Positions 1 to 7,182 of a stretch of 13,575 nt of DNA are shown piece after piece. The DNA lies in the NCBI GenBank assembly GCA_046482825.1, contig JAWOEI010000002.1, positions 1 through 13,575 of the forward strand, in the 5' to 3' direction. Within the stretch, counting starts at the first letter, position 1; the number at the start of each line of letters is the position of its first letter. Source of the DNA: M55B167 sp046482825. Lineage in GTDB: Bacteria > Verrucomicrobiota > Kiritimatiellia > RFP12 > UBA1067. The notes under the pieces are model-generated. The model did no database searches. It was not told the DNA's origin and saw only the letters and a list, made by a program, of their open reading frames with translations. A program made the translations under genes and the position numbers.

Positions 1-1
1 G

Positions 2-343
2 CTGCTTGTCCTGGTAGGCGGCTGCCTGACGCGGACTCGTTGTCAGGAGATCAATGCTAAAGCGGTACATGTGACTATCAACAGCAACCATCCTGATAGT
101 TTGGCAGAAAACGCATATCCTCGCAGTATGCAGATCCTCTCTCAGGATCAGATGGTCGAGGGCGGTGCGGATGACATTGCAAGCGGCAATAAAACTGATC
201 CAAGCTTGTCGGTGCCGATGGGTGACAGTGCGCTGGGGGCTGTCGGCGCAATGATTGGTGGCGCTGTCAAGGGCTATGGTGAGGATGAGTCGGAACAGGA
301 TGAAGCAGAAAAAGAAGAGTCGGAGCCGGAGGCGCATGAGTAA
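2..343 (+). CDS. Phage-encoded small lipoprotein, 5' end outside the window
   Basis: The frame is open from the first bases of the window, so the true start lies upstream. The visible product is 113 residues. It opens with the hydrophobic stretch LLVLVGGC, which reads as the end of a type II signal peptide with a lipobox (V-G-G before Cys). The Cys would be acylated and the protein anchored in a membrane. After it come a polar region, a Gly/Ala-rich segment (about residues 78-92 of the visible part) and a strongly acidic C-terminus rich in Glu and Asp. A GTG at 71 could start a 90-residue version, but it has no good ribosome binding site and would discard the lipobox, so I treat it as internal. 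The gene sits just upstream of the portal gene. Phage lipoproteins can be outer-membrane spanins or superinfection-exclusion proteins; nothing here decides between these. Confidence 0.6.
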   Translation: MLVLVGGCLTRTRCQEINAKAVHVTINSNHPDSLAENAYPRSMQILSQDQMVEGGADDIASGNKTDPSLSVPMGDSALGAVGAMIGGAVKGYGEDESEQDEAEKEESEPEAHE

Positions 344-408
344 GGGCGCAAACATACTAATAATGACAAGCCGACCTGTTAAAATGCTGACACCCCCGAA
401 AAAAGCGG

Positions 409-437
409 TTGACAAATTAAACGGTATTTGATACATG
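409..437 (+). promoter_or_regulatory. Possible sigma-70-type promoter before the portal gene
   Basis: A perfect -35 box TTGACA (409-414) is followed by a 17-base spacer and a weak -10 box TACATG (432-437), which matches 3 of 6 consensus positions. A TG dinucleotide one base before the -10 gives an extended -10 form. It lies in the only sizeable gap (344-465), ahead of the head operon. The -10 lacks the conserved final T, so this is a candidate only. The rest of the gap holds only the portal ribosome binding site. Confidence 0.35.
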
Positions 438-465
438 TTATTTAGCAAAAGGACTTTTAAAGCCT

Positions 466-2211
466 ATGAATATTGACTTAAAAGGTGTAGATTTTGATAG
501 ATTGACGGCTGCTGTTGAATGGTCTTCAAAACAACTTGAAAATCCAAGAAAAAACCGCCTTGATGCTATTCGTCAGTTTGTCGGCAAGCATTATGCCGAT
601 AACGGATCTGATCATGTTGTTCCTACAAATTATCTTGAACTGGCTGTTACAATCTACACCCGACTTTTGGCCGCCCGTGCTCCAAGGGCTACCTTCAACG
701 CACTGAACTCTTCTCTGAAGCCATTTGCCAAAACAACTGAACTGGCTCTGAATCAGATCCCAGACGAGATAGGGCTTGGCGAAACGTTGGCGGAATGTGT
801 TCTGGAAGCACTCTTCAGCTTTGCTGTGGTAAAACTTGGGCTACGTGCGGGAAAGCGCAGAGTTGACGGCATTGACCCTGGTGAGCCCTACGCAGAGACA
901 GTCAGTATTGACGACTACTTTTGCGATATGAATGCTAAGAAACGCAGTGCAATCCAGTTTGAAGGAAATGATTACTGGATGATACTTGACGATGTTCTGG
1001 CGACCTACAAAATCAGCAAAGAAGATATTTCCTATGACGATCCTGAAGTAACGGGCGAAAACGGAGAACCGAGGGCAGAAGGAATCAGTACTGATGAAGG
1101 CGGAGACGTTTACTCAGACCGGATTAAACTCCGTGACGTGTGGCTTCCGCGTGAACGACTGATGGTAACGTATGCCGTGAAATCCAAAACGCTTTTGAAT
1201 GTTGCGGACTGGGATGGACCTGAACACAGCCCGTATCATGTGCTGGGATACTCTCCGGTTCCGGGAAATCTGCTTCCGCTTCCTCCGATTGCGTTGTGGA
1301 TGGACATGCACGAATTGGCTAACAATATTTTCAGGAAGCTTGGCAAGCAGGCAACCGACAAGAAAACAGTGGTGGCATTCAGCGGGAATGACGATGAAGG
1401 GCCGAATACACTCAGGGCTGCCAGTGACGGTGAAGGAATCAAGTACAACGGCACCAAACCTGAGAACATCACAGTCGGCGGCATTGATCAGCAGTCATTA
1501 GCGTTCGGGCTGGTGGTAGGTGATAAGTTCAGTTACTTCGCCGGCAACCTTGACAGTCTTGGTGGACTCGGACCTTCAACCGATACAGTCGGACAGGATA
1601 AACTGATCAACGAGGCTGCCAGCGCAAGGCTTCAGGGAATGACAGACCGGACATTAAAATTTGTCAAGGATATATTCAAAGCACTTGCCTGGTACGAGTG
1701 GACAGATCCAATTCGTGTCAGGAATGTCAATAAGTCAGTTCCGGGTACCGACATCGGCGTTCCTGTCAAGTGGAGTCCTGAAACAAGGGAGGGTGACTTC
1801 CTTGACTTCAATTTTGACATCGACGTTTATTCGATGCAAGACGACAGCCCATCTTCAAAACTACAGAAGATAGGACTGGTTTTTGAACGGTTTATAGTTC
1901 CTTTGCTGCCTAATCTGGAGCAGCAGGGAATTGTTGTTGACGGCAAGGGCTTCTTATCGGTAATATCTAAATTAAGCAACCTGCCTGAGATCAATGACAT
2001 TCTGATGTTTTCAGATGGAGGGCTTGAGCAGAATCCGGTTTCCGGTAATGCCAACCCAGTGAACAAGCCTGCCAAGACGACGCGGGAGTACATCCGCACC
2101 AACAGGCCTGGAGCGACACGATCCGGTAAAGAGAATGTAATGGCGCAGCTTTTGATGGGGGGCAAGTCACAGCCCTCAGAGATGGACGCACTAACAAGGG
2201 GAGTAACGTAA
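466..2211 (+). CDS. Portal protein
   Basis: The product is 581 residues, within the usual size range for portals. The portal is the dodecameric ring at one capsid vertex through which DNA is packaged and ejected and to which the tail is attached. Family-like features are a helical N-terminus, then VPTNYLELAVTIYTRLLAAR (residues 52-71), and a conserved-looking segment DTVGQDKLINEAASARLQGM (373-392) with AWYEWTDP soon after (408-415). I recognise these from portals of podovirus-like gut and environmental phages, from memory only. Position supports the call, since scaffold and major capsid genes follow in the standard head order. AAAAGGA at 447-453 is a slightly distant ribosome binding site (12 bases). 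The stop overlaps the start of the next gene by one base. No frameshift or truncation is seen. Confidence 0.85.
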   Translation: MNIDLKGVDFDRLTAAVEWSSKQLENPRKNRLDAIRQFVGKHYADNGSDHVVPTNYLELAVTIYTRLLAARAPRATFNALNSSLKPFAKTTELALNQIPDEIGLGETLAECVLEALFSFAVVKLGLRAGKRRVDGIDPGEPYAETVSIDDYFCDMNAKKRSAIQFEGNDYWMILDDVLATYKISKEDISYDDPEVTGENGEPRAEGISTDEGGDVYSDRIKLRDVWLPRERLMVTYAVKSKTLLNVADWDGPEHSPYHVLGYSPVPGNLLPLPPIALWMDMHELANNIFRKLGKQATDKKTVVAFSGNDDEGPNTLRAASDGEGIKYNGTKPENITVGGIDQQSLAFGLVVGDKFSYFAGNLDSLGGLGPSTDTVGQDKLINEAASARLQGMTDRTLKFVKDIFKALAWYEWTDPIRVRNVNKSVPGTDIGVPVKWSPETREGDFLDFNFDIDVYSMQDDSPSSKLQKIGLVFERFIVPLLPNLEQQGIVVDGKGFLSVISKLSNLPEINDILMFSDGGLEQNPVSGNANPVNKPAKTTREYIRTNRPGATRSGKENVMAQLLMGGKSQPSEMDALTRGVT

Positions 2212-2549
2212 TGCCGACGTATTGTTATGAGGATAAACGAGGGAATGTGCATGAGCGTAATTTTCAAATGGGAAAAGCACCTCGCAGCATCCAGGTTGAG
2301 GGAGTTATCTGCAACCGTTCGCTTTCTGCTAAGTTTATGCCTTCTGTGCCTCCATGCTCCGGTTACCCGTTTACCTGCCATGCCTCGGGGGTCAACTCTG
2401 ATCAGGCGGATGAACTGCGTTCTTTTTACGCCAAGAAGGGTGTTCCGACCGAAGTGAGTTCTGACGGAGATCCTATTTACAGATCACCTAAGCACCGGAA
2501 GCAGGCACTCAAAGTCCGTGGTCTGCATGACCGGGCTGCATATTGCTGA
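2211..2549 (+). CDS. Small FmdB-like protein between portal and scaffold
   Basis: The product is 112 residues. Its start MPTYCYEDKRGNVHERNF resembles the opening of FmdB-type zinc-ribbon proteins (MPTYxYxC). The expected paired CxxC motifs are absent, however: the cysteines are scattered at 5, 34, 49, 56 and 112, so a classical zinc ribbon is unlikely. The C-terminal part (KKGVPTEVSSDGDPIYRS, then HRK and HDRAAYC) is basic and resembles other phage proteins encoded at this position. Function is unknown; the place between portal and scaffold hints at a head-assembly or regulatory role. The start codon shares its A with the portal stop (TAATG), and AAGGGGAG at 2196-2203 sits 7 bases upstream. 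This suggests translational coupling to the portal. Confidence 0.7.
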   Translation: MPTYCYEDKRGNVHERNFQMGKAPRSIQVEGVICNRSLSAKFMPSVPPCSGYPFTCHASGVNSDQADELRSFYAKKGVPTEVSSDGDPIYRSPKHRKQALKVRGLHDRAAYC

Positions 2550-2577
2550 ATTATACAAACCACACATAAGGAAACAA

Positions 2578-3507
2578 ATGAAAACAGAAAATTCAAATGA
2601 ACCCGTTGAATCGACCCCTGATGCCAAAGTCAGCCCTGACTTCATGAAAGAGGTTGAAGTTGCCGTTGAACAGTCCGTTCCTAAACAGGAAAAGGACGTA
2701 AAAACCGATTTGCCTTTGGGAGAGGAAAAGCCTGCCGATCCCAAAGATGTTGACAAAGGAGGCCAGTCCCCTGAAGAAAAGAAAGGCAAGACCAAAGAAG
2801 AGAAACCGGAACCGATTTCCGATGATCTTCTGACACGTGCAGTTAAAGCAGGCATGACTATTGCTGAAGCCCGTGCTATTCCAGACGCTGATGCTCTGGA
2901 AGGTGTGTGTTCCAAGCTTGAAACTGCGCAACCAAAATCAGATAAGTCAGAATCCAAAGCAGAGATTAAAGACGATGCTGATGACGAAAATGATATTTTC
3001 AAGGACCTTCCGATACTTGATCCCGACGATTATGACGAAGGGGTTATTAAACTATTCGATGGTTTGAAGAGTATCATTAAAAACCAGAATAAGCAGATCA
3101 GCACTTTGGAAAAAGGTGGGGAGTCTGAGGTTAGTTGGGTGGATGCAAAGATTGACGGACTCGGAAGCGATTTCGAGGAAGCAGTCGGCGTGTCCGGTAA
3201 AGTTCTTCCTGATTCAGCGCAGGCAAAGTCCCGTGCTGATGTTAAGAAGAAATTTGACGTTCTTTCCGCTGGCTACAAGGCCGCTGGTGAAACTGTCAAG
3301 CCCAACGATGTTTTTAACGAAGCCATTCAGTTGACATTGGGAGATGTCGCCGCAGCCGCCAAGGCCACAAAAGTCAAGGCAGCCGCAAAAAAACGAAGCT
3401 CTCATATTTCAGTGCCGCCTGGCGGACCTAAAGGCAAGGCCGATTCGCTTTCGCCGGAAGACGAAGCAGTTGCTATGCTTAATGAGAAATTCTTCAAAAA
3501 TCAATAA
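2578..3507 (+). CDS. Head scaffolding protein
   Basis: The product is 309 residues, very acidic and Lys/Glu-rich, with a probably disordered first 80 residues. Scaffolds co-assemble with coat protein to set capsid size and then leave the procapsid. A helical motif with LTRAVKAGMTIAEARAIPDA (about 85-104) precedes a linker with many Asp residues and a coiled-coil-like segment around LDPDDYDEGVIKLFDGLKS (147-165). A long amphipathic region follows, and the basic, Gly/Pro-containing tail ends in a helix (about 275-309) typical of coat-binding ends. No protease triad is obvious. I chose ATG 2578 because AAGGA (2568-2572) lies 5 bases upstream; an in-frame GTG at 2518 would overlap the previous gene and lacks such a site. 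The position just before the capsid gene is the main support. Confidence 0.75.
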   Translation: MKTENSNEPVESTPDAKVSPDFMKEVEVAVEQSVPKQEKDVKTDLPLGEEKPADPKDVDKGGQSPEEKKGKTKEEKPEPISDDLLTRAVKAGMTIAEARAIPDADALEGVCSKLETAQPKSDKSESKAEIKDDADDENDIFKDLPILDPDDYDEGVIKLFDGLKSIIKNQNKQISTLEKGGESEVSWVDAKIDGLGSDFEEAVGVSGKVLPDSAQAKSRADVKKKFDVLSAGYKAAGETVKPNDVFNEAIQLTLGDVAAAAKATKVKAAAKKRSSHISVPPGGPKGKADSLSPEDEAVAMLNEKFFKNQ

Positions 3508-3509
3508 AT

Positions 3510-3522
3510 GAGGTATATTATG
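3510..3522 (+). promoter_or_regulatory. Ribosome binding site that fixes the capsid gene start
   Basis: GAGGTATATTATG places GAGG 6 bases before ATG 3520. The same 13 bases occur at the start of the 73-aa gene (6946-6958). This shared leader argues that translation begins at 3520, not at the in-frame ATG at 3508, which directly follows the scaffold stop. Confidence 0.7.
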
Positions 3523-4554
3523 GGATTAGCCTTTAGTGAAATAGATGATGCTGTTCTTGCAACGCAGAATCTTCTTGTCAAACGCGGAGCGTTTGTCAAC
3601 ATGCAAACAGATCTTCAGGATCATATTGCTGTCCGTGAGATGTGGAAAGACCGCCGGAAAGTTTTCTCCGGTGGAGCGAACTGGGAACTTGAGTACCAGA
3701 TGGACCATAATCACAGTGCCAAACCTGTTGGTCTGTATCAGCAGGATTCGTCCAGCATGATTGATACCCTTGCCAAGGGTGAAGTGCCGGTGCGTCATGT
3801 CAATGCTCATTACGAGTACGACAAGCATCTCAAGGCGTTTCAGCGTGGCGGGACTGAGATCGTCAATCTGATCACAGCCAAGTACAGCGAGATGATGGTG
3901 TCTTTGTTTGAGATGCTGGAAGAACAGCTTTGGGGTAAACCCGAAAACTCTTCTGATCTGATTACCCCTTGGGGTATTGCTTACTGGGTCACCCGTGCTG
4001 CAACCGAAGGATTCAATGGCGGCAACGCCCCTGGATTCAGTGATGGTCGTGCCGGAATCAGCACAGCCGTGTATCCCCGTTATGCCAACTATACCGGGGC
4101 ATATACTGAGATTACTGCCACTGACCTTCTGCGCAAGATGCGTAATGCTCACCGTCGCACAAAGTTCCGTTCTCCTTTGTCTCATTCTGAGCCGATGGTC
4201 GGAAAGATGGGCAACGGAATCTACACTAATGACTCTGTTGTGGGCATTCTGGAAGAACTCCTGGAATCACGCAACATGAATCTGGGCACAGACCTTGCGA
4301 AGTATGAAGGAAATGCCGTGTTCAAGAGCACTCCTATTCAGTGGGCTCCGTATCTGGATAATGATTCAACCAATCCGGTTTATATGCTGGACTGGAAAAC
4401 TCTGGCCGTCGGCGTTATGGCAGGCTGGGAGGGGAACCTCGGTGCTCCTTATATGGTACCTGACAAGCATCTTGTCAGCCGGGTGGATTACGATGCGTCA
4501 CTCAATATGATCTGCACCGATCCTCGCAGACAGTCCGTGTTTTACGTTGCGTAA
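3520..4554 (+). CDS. Major capsid protein
   Basis: The product is 344 residues and forms the icosahedral shell. It follows the scaffold gene directly. Features that match a major capsid family I remember from podovirus-like gut and planctomycete-type phages are: VFSGGANWELEYQMDHNH (48-65), EEQLWGKPENSSDLITPWGI (134-153), GFNGG (164-168), LLESRNMNLGTDLA (247-260), PIQWAPYLDNDSTNPVYMLD (272-291) and a C-terminus with CTDPRRQSVFYVA. The fold is presumably HK97-like, but that is family inference. There is no long cleavable N-terminal arm, consistent with the separate scaffold gene. Start at 3520 is set by the GAGG site; an in-frame ATG four codons earlier would leave no ribosome binding site. A 45-base gap with AAGGAG leads to the decoration gene. 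Confidence 0.88.
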   Translation: MGLAFSEIDDAVLATQNLLVKRGAFVNMQTDLQDHIAVREMWKDRRKVFSGGANWELEYQMDHNHSAKPVGLYQQDSSSMIDTLAKGEVPVRHVNAHYEYDKHLKAFQRGGTEIVNLITAKYSEMMVSLFEMLEEQLWGKPENSSDLITPWGIAYWVTRAATEGFNGGNAPGFSDGRAGISTAVYPRYANYTGAYTEITATDLLRKMRNAHRRTKFRSPLSHSEPMVGKMGNGIYTNDSVVGILEELLESRNMNLGTDLAKYEGNAVFKSTPIQWAPYLDNDSTNPVYMLDWKTLAVGVMAGWEGNLGAPYMVPDKHLVSRVDYDASLNMICTDPRRQSVFYVA

Positions 4555-4599
4555 GGCATGAACTGTTGTTAAATTCAATTTTTCTTTAAGGAGAAAATT

Positions 4600-5661
4600 A
4601 TGGACAGAAGTAATAATGGACCGTTGGCACTTGCCAACCGTGTCGTTTCCGATGTTTGGTACAGCGGGACCGATGCCCTGAAAAAGGGTGAAGCAGTATG
4701 TTACAACACAGATTACGGCACCCCCGCAACATTCGTGGCAAGCCGTGGAAACCGCGTCGAGCGTCCGAGCTCCAGTAACAACATGGCGTTTGCCGGTGTT
4801 GCTGAACGCAACTATCCGGCCCGTGCCGGTGGTCAGATGATTACGATCAACTGCCCCGGTTCAACCGGGGTTGACGTTGCTCTGGGTGCGAATGTGACAA
4901 TCAATGCCGGCATTCTGACATTCACTGTTGGTTCGGGTGGTGTAAGCCGCTTTGTCAAGGGTGGATTCAAGGGACGCGGTTCGATTGTTCCGCGTCAGAC
5001 GGTTGCCGATGCTGTGATTGAAGCAGACATGACTGGTGCATGGTCGCTGTCAACAGATGGTTTGACTTTGACCGTTACCGATGCAACCGGGTTGGATGCA
5101 GGTGATACTGTTGTCATTCTTGGTGGTGAGATAGAATCTAGCACCAAGTATGTTGTGCCCGGTAAATACACCATTTCGAGCATAGACGGGAATGATATTG
5201 TTCTCACGTCCTCGGCTGTTTCGCTGGCGACGAGTGCGGCTGTAACCTGCACGGGTTATGCCTATACCGGCAATCCGACTTGTCAAGCCGATCTGCTGGA
5301 TGGCGACGAGTCAGGGGGCGTGGAGTTCCTGAGCCCCCCGAATGCCGGAGTTGTTGGTTTGTCTTATATGACCAACGGCATTTCATACATCTGCGGAGAG
5401 GTAACTCTAGCTGCTGATGCTGACATCACGTTTGCTGACGGTACGGTTTACGGAGAGCGTAAGGGGTTCATTTGTCTTGGGACGATGGCTACCAGTGAAG
5501 TGACCGTTGACCTTGCCACCGAAGGCGTAGCGCTGGCAGGCAATGCCTTGGTAGAAATCAACGCTATTGATGCAGCCGATGATGGAGCAATCCTTGAGTG
5601 GAACGGCGAATGGCGCACAGTTTCATTACTGGGTGCCGCTGCTGAATCGAATGGAACATAA
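4600..5661 (+). CDS. Probable capsid decoration or head-stabilising protein
   Basis: The product is 353 residues, rich in Gly, Ala, Thr and Val, and looks all-beta. It is next to the major capsid gene, with a strong AAGGAG (4588-4593) 6 bases before ATG, as expected for an abundant virion protein. Residues 1-140 contain a segment ending GGFKGRGSIVPRQTV (121-135), which resembles proteins encoded just after this capsid type. The pattern picks up again at LLDGDESGGVEFLSPPNAG (232-250). Between them, about residues 141-223 look like an inserted beta domain with Ig- or OB-like spacing (SLSTDGLTLTVTDATGLDAG, 149-168). The last 130 residues are again beta-rich. Decoration is inferred from position and composition; a minor head protein is the alternative. 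Confidence 0.6.
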   Translation: MDRSNNGPLALANRVVSDVWYSGTDALKKGEAVCYNTDYGTPATFVASRGNRVERPSSSNNMAFAGVAERNYPARAGGQMITINCPGSTGVDVALGANVTINAGILTFTVGSGGVSRFVKGGFKGRGSIVPRQTVADAVIEADMTGAWSLSTDGLTLTVTDATGLDAGDTVVILGGEIESSTKYVVPGKYTISSIDGNDIVLTSSAVSLATSAAVTCTGYAYTGNPTCQADLLDGDESGGVEFLSPPNAGVVGLSYMTNGISYICGEVTLAADADITFADGTVYGERKGFICLGTMATSEVTVDLATEGVALAGNALVEINAIDAADDGAILEWNGEWRTVSLLGAAAESNGT

Positions 5662-5673
5662 CTGAATAAAAAC

Positions 5674-5699
5674 CACCGGGGGTTCGCCCCCGGTGCTTT
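5674..5699 (+). terminator. Intrinsic terminator after the capsid block
   Basis: A perfect 9-bp stem CACCGGGGG / CCCCCGGTG (5674-5682 and 5687-5695) closes on the four-base loop TTCG. It starts 12 bases after the stop of the decoration gene. The tract after it is short (CTTTA), so termination is probably partial and lets some transcripts continue into the tail genes. This would raise capsid over tail expression. Confidence 0.75.
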
Positions 5700-5718
5700 A
5701 AAAACAACAGAGGTTTAA

Positions 5719-5844
5719 ATGGCTAAAACAAAAAAAGACGAGCAGAAAGCACCTGCCGCAATCCCTCCTATTACAGATGATATGACTGAGGGTCAGAAAC
5801 GCAGGGCCATTGCCCGTGCGAAACGCTATGCTAAACAGGCATAG
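5719..5844 (+). CDS. Small basic protein of 41 residues, function unknown
   Basis: This short frame starts at ATG 5719 with AGAGG (5709-5713) 5 bases upstream and ends at TAG 5842-5844. The product begins MAKTKKDEQKAPAAIPPITD and ends with an Arg/Lys/Ala-rich helix (QKRRAIARAKRYAKQA). The Lys-rich start and the positively charged helical end suggest binding to nucleic acid or to an acidic partner. It fills the space between the terminator and the 93-aa gene, on the same strand as all neighbours. A good ribosome binding site and fit to the gene spacing support a real gene. I recognise no family. Confidence 0.6.
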   Translation: MAKTKKDEQKAPAAIPPITDDMTEGQKRRAIARAKRYAKQA

Positions 5845-5887
5845 ATTTTAACTACCGATTGTTTAACCACGCTGAAAGAGAAAAACA

Positions 5888-6169
5888 ATGGAACCAAGAG
5901 AGACGAAAAAAAAAGTACTTGAAAATAGATCAATCGAAAATGATGAACGCCTTATATCCCGTGAAATCGACATGTTCAAACACATGGGATATTCGGAACG
6001 CCTTTCTGATAAAGCAGTTGTGATACTCCGTGCTTTTAAGAAGAGAAAAGACTTGCTTCATCCGGGTCCTATGACTGCTGAAGCTTTTGCATTTGTCGCT
6101 GTTCTGGCTGATATGGCGGACGGGACACTTGACCTTTCAATCAAAGAAGAAGATTCTAACGAGGATTAA
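5888..6169 (+). CDS. Hypothetical 93-residue protein
   Basis: The start at ATG 5888 has only a weak purine-rich site (AAAGAG, 5875-5880). The N-terminus is basic and polar (MEPRETKKKVLENRSIENDE), the middle has helices with a KRKDLLHPGPMTAEAFAFVA stretch (about 52-71), and the end is acidic (IKEEDSNED). It has no signal peptide or membrane segment. Codons 7-9 lie within a run of nine A (5906-5914). The gene lies 2 bases before the adaptor gene, so it probably belongs to the head-tail joining block. I do not recognise the family and assign no function. Confidence 0.65.
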   Translation: MEPRETKKKVLENRSIENDERLISREIDMFKHMGYSERLSDKAVVILRAFKKRKDLLHPGPMTAEAFAFVAVLADMADGTLDLSIKEEDSNED

Positions 6170-6171
6170 AA

Positions 6172-6933
6172 ATGTCAGAATCAACTCTTTCAACGACCTA
6201 TACGGATCTGATGAACGCAGTCAGAGTATTCCTTGGCTATGCTTCAGACGATTCGGTGAACGATAAGGAAGTCAACCTTTATGTTCAGTCAGGAATGAGA
6301 CAGTTCTACTATCCTGATGCGGTGGAAGGGGTTGATCCTGGCTTTGAGTGGTCTTTTCTGAAGCCTACAACAACTCTGGACACAGTTGCTGATACAGCTG
6401 CATACGTCCTTCCTGATACGCTTGGCCGTGTCATAGGATGCTTTCATTTTGAACCAAATATACATATCAGGCCAATCTCTGTTGTTTCTGAGGCAATGGT
6501 TCTTTCAAAACAACAGGGATCTTTGATTGCAGGAGTTCCTGTAATAGCCTGCATCCGGCACACGGACAGCACCGGAGCATCCGGACAGCGACAGGAGGCA
6601 GTGTTTTGGCCGACACCGGGAGCCGCCTACACCTTGACCTACCGTTTTGAGGCATACGCTAACAAACTGAGTGAAGACAACCCGTACCCTCTTGGCGGCA
6701 TGAAACACTCTGAACTGCTTCTTGAGAGCTGCCTTGCTATTGCTGAACAACGAGCCAATGATGAAGCAGGTGTCCACACCGAAAAATTTCATAGGATGCT
6801 GATCACAGCAACCAAGCGCGATCTGAAGAACGGAGCCGTTTACTACGGTAATATGGGGCAACCAGATTCAGATGGAGAATACCTTAGACAGCATTCTTCA
6901 GGAGTTATAACTTACAAGGGCATGACCCTTTAA
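6172..6933 (+). CDS. Head-tail adaptor (T7 gp11-like tail tubular protein)
   Basis: The product is 253 residues. Proteins of this type form the ring that seals the portal and connects it to the short tail. The N-terminal helices contain VNLYVQSGMRQFYYPD (34-49) followed by FEWSFLKPTTTLDTV (58-72) and AAYVLPDTLGRV (76-87). The later part has VFWPTPGAAYTLTYRFEAYA (143-162), then PYPLGGMKHSELLLESCLAI. This order (helical bundle, beta barrel, return helix) fits gp11- and gp4-type adaptors and resembles many podovirus adaptor proteins I recall. GAGGAT at 6161-6166 precedes ATG by 5 bases. The nozzle gene is two genes downstream, which supports the assignment. Confidence 0.72.
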   Translation: MSESTLSTTYTDLMNAVRVFLGYASDDSVNDKEVNLYVQSGMRQFYYPDAVEGVDPGFEWSFLKPTTTLDTVADTAAYVLPDTLGRVIGCFHFEPNIHIRPISVVSEAMVLSKQQGSLIAGVPVIACIRHTDSTGASGQRQEAVFWPTPGAAYTLTYRFEAYANKLSEDNPYPLGGMKHSELLLESCLAIAEQRANDEAGVHTEKFHRMLITATKRDLKNGAVYYGNMGQPDSDGEYLRQHSSGVITYKGMTL

Positions 6934-6945
6934 CAACAAAAAAAC

Positions 6946-6958
6946 GAGGTATATTATG
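6946..6958 (+). promoter_or_regulatory. Ribosome binding site identical to that of the capsid gene
   Basis: GAGGTATATTATG here is the same 13 bases as at 3510-3522. It places GAGG 6 bases before ATG 6956 and confirms that start. The exact match suggests both genes are tuned for high translation, or that a leader was copied. Confidence 0.65.
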
Positions 6959-7177
6959 TTATCAAGAGTAGCAGCATTGCTCAGAATGAAAGCGCCGGAC
7001 CAGAGCGCCAGCGGACTGATGCAGTCCAACGGTGCAACCGTCCCGGCGGACGGAACAGCCGGTTATGCAACCGCTTGCATTTTTCAGCACACCGACGGCG
7101 GCAACGGAACGGCTCTTTATGTAAATGAAGGCACCGCAACCAGCTGTAGTTTCAAAGCAGTTACAACCGAGGCATAA
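6956..7177 (+). CDS. Small probable virion protein, 73 residues
   Basis: The product has a short basic N-terminus (MLSRVAALLRMKAPDQSAS). A compact Gly/Thr-rich core follows: DGTAGYATACIFQHTDGGNG (33-52) and ALYVNEGTATSCSFKAV (53-69). The core resembles a short beta motif seen at the ends of head-fibre or other virion proteins in gut phages, from memory. It is translated from the same leader as the capsid gene, which fits a structural protein made in quantity. No membrane segment is seen. It lies between adaptor and nozzle. The exact role is unknown. Confidence 0.55.
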   Translation: MLSRVAALLRMKAPDQSASGLMQSNGATVPADGTAGYATACIFQHTDGGNGTALYVNEGTATSCSFKAVTTEA

Positions 7178-7182
7178 TTGCT

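Noticed and set aside
1827..2381. A 184-codon open frame on the - strand across the end of the portal gene
   Set aside because: It is antisense to two well-supported genes, its product is not family-like, and all real genes here are on the + strand.
2484..3002. A 172-codon Ser-rich open frame on the - strand across the scaffold gene
   Set aside because: Its Ser/Phe richness is what the complement of Glu/Asp/Lys codons gives; it is a shadow of the scaffold.
3526..4185. A 219-codon open frame on the - strand across the capsid gene
   Set aside because: It lies fully opposite the strongly supported capsid gene, with no ribosome binding site or recognisable motif.
5906..5914. A9 run near the start of the 93-aa gene as a slippage or frameshift site
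   Set aside because: The run encodes Lys-Lys-Lys in an uninterrupted frame, and no alternative frame of interest follows; A runs are common in Lys-rich N-termini.
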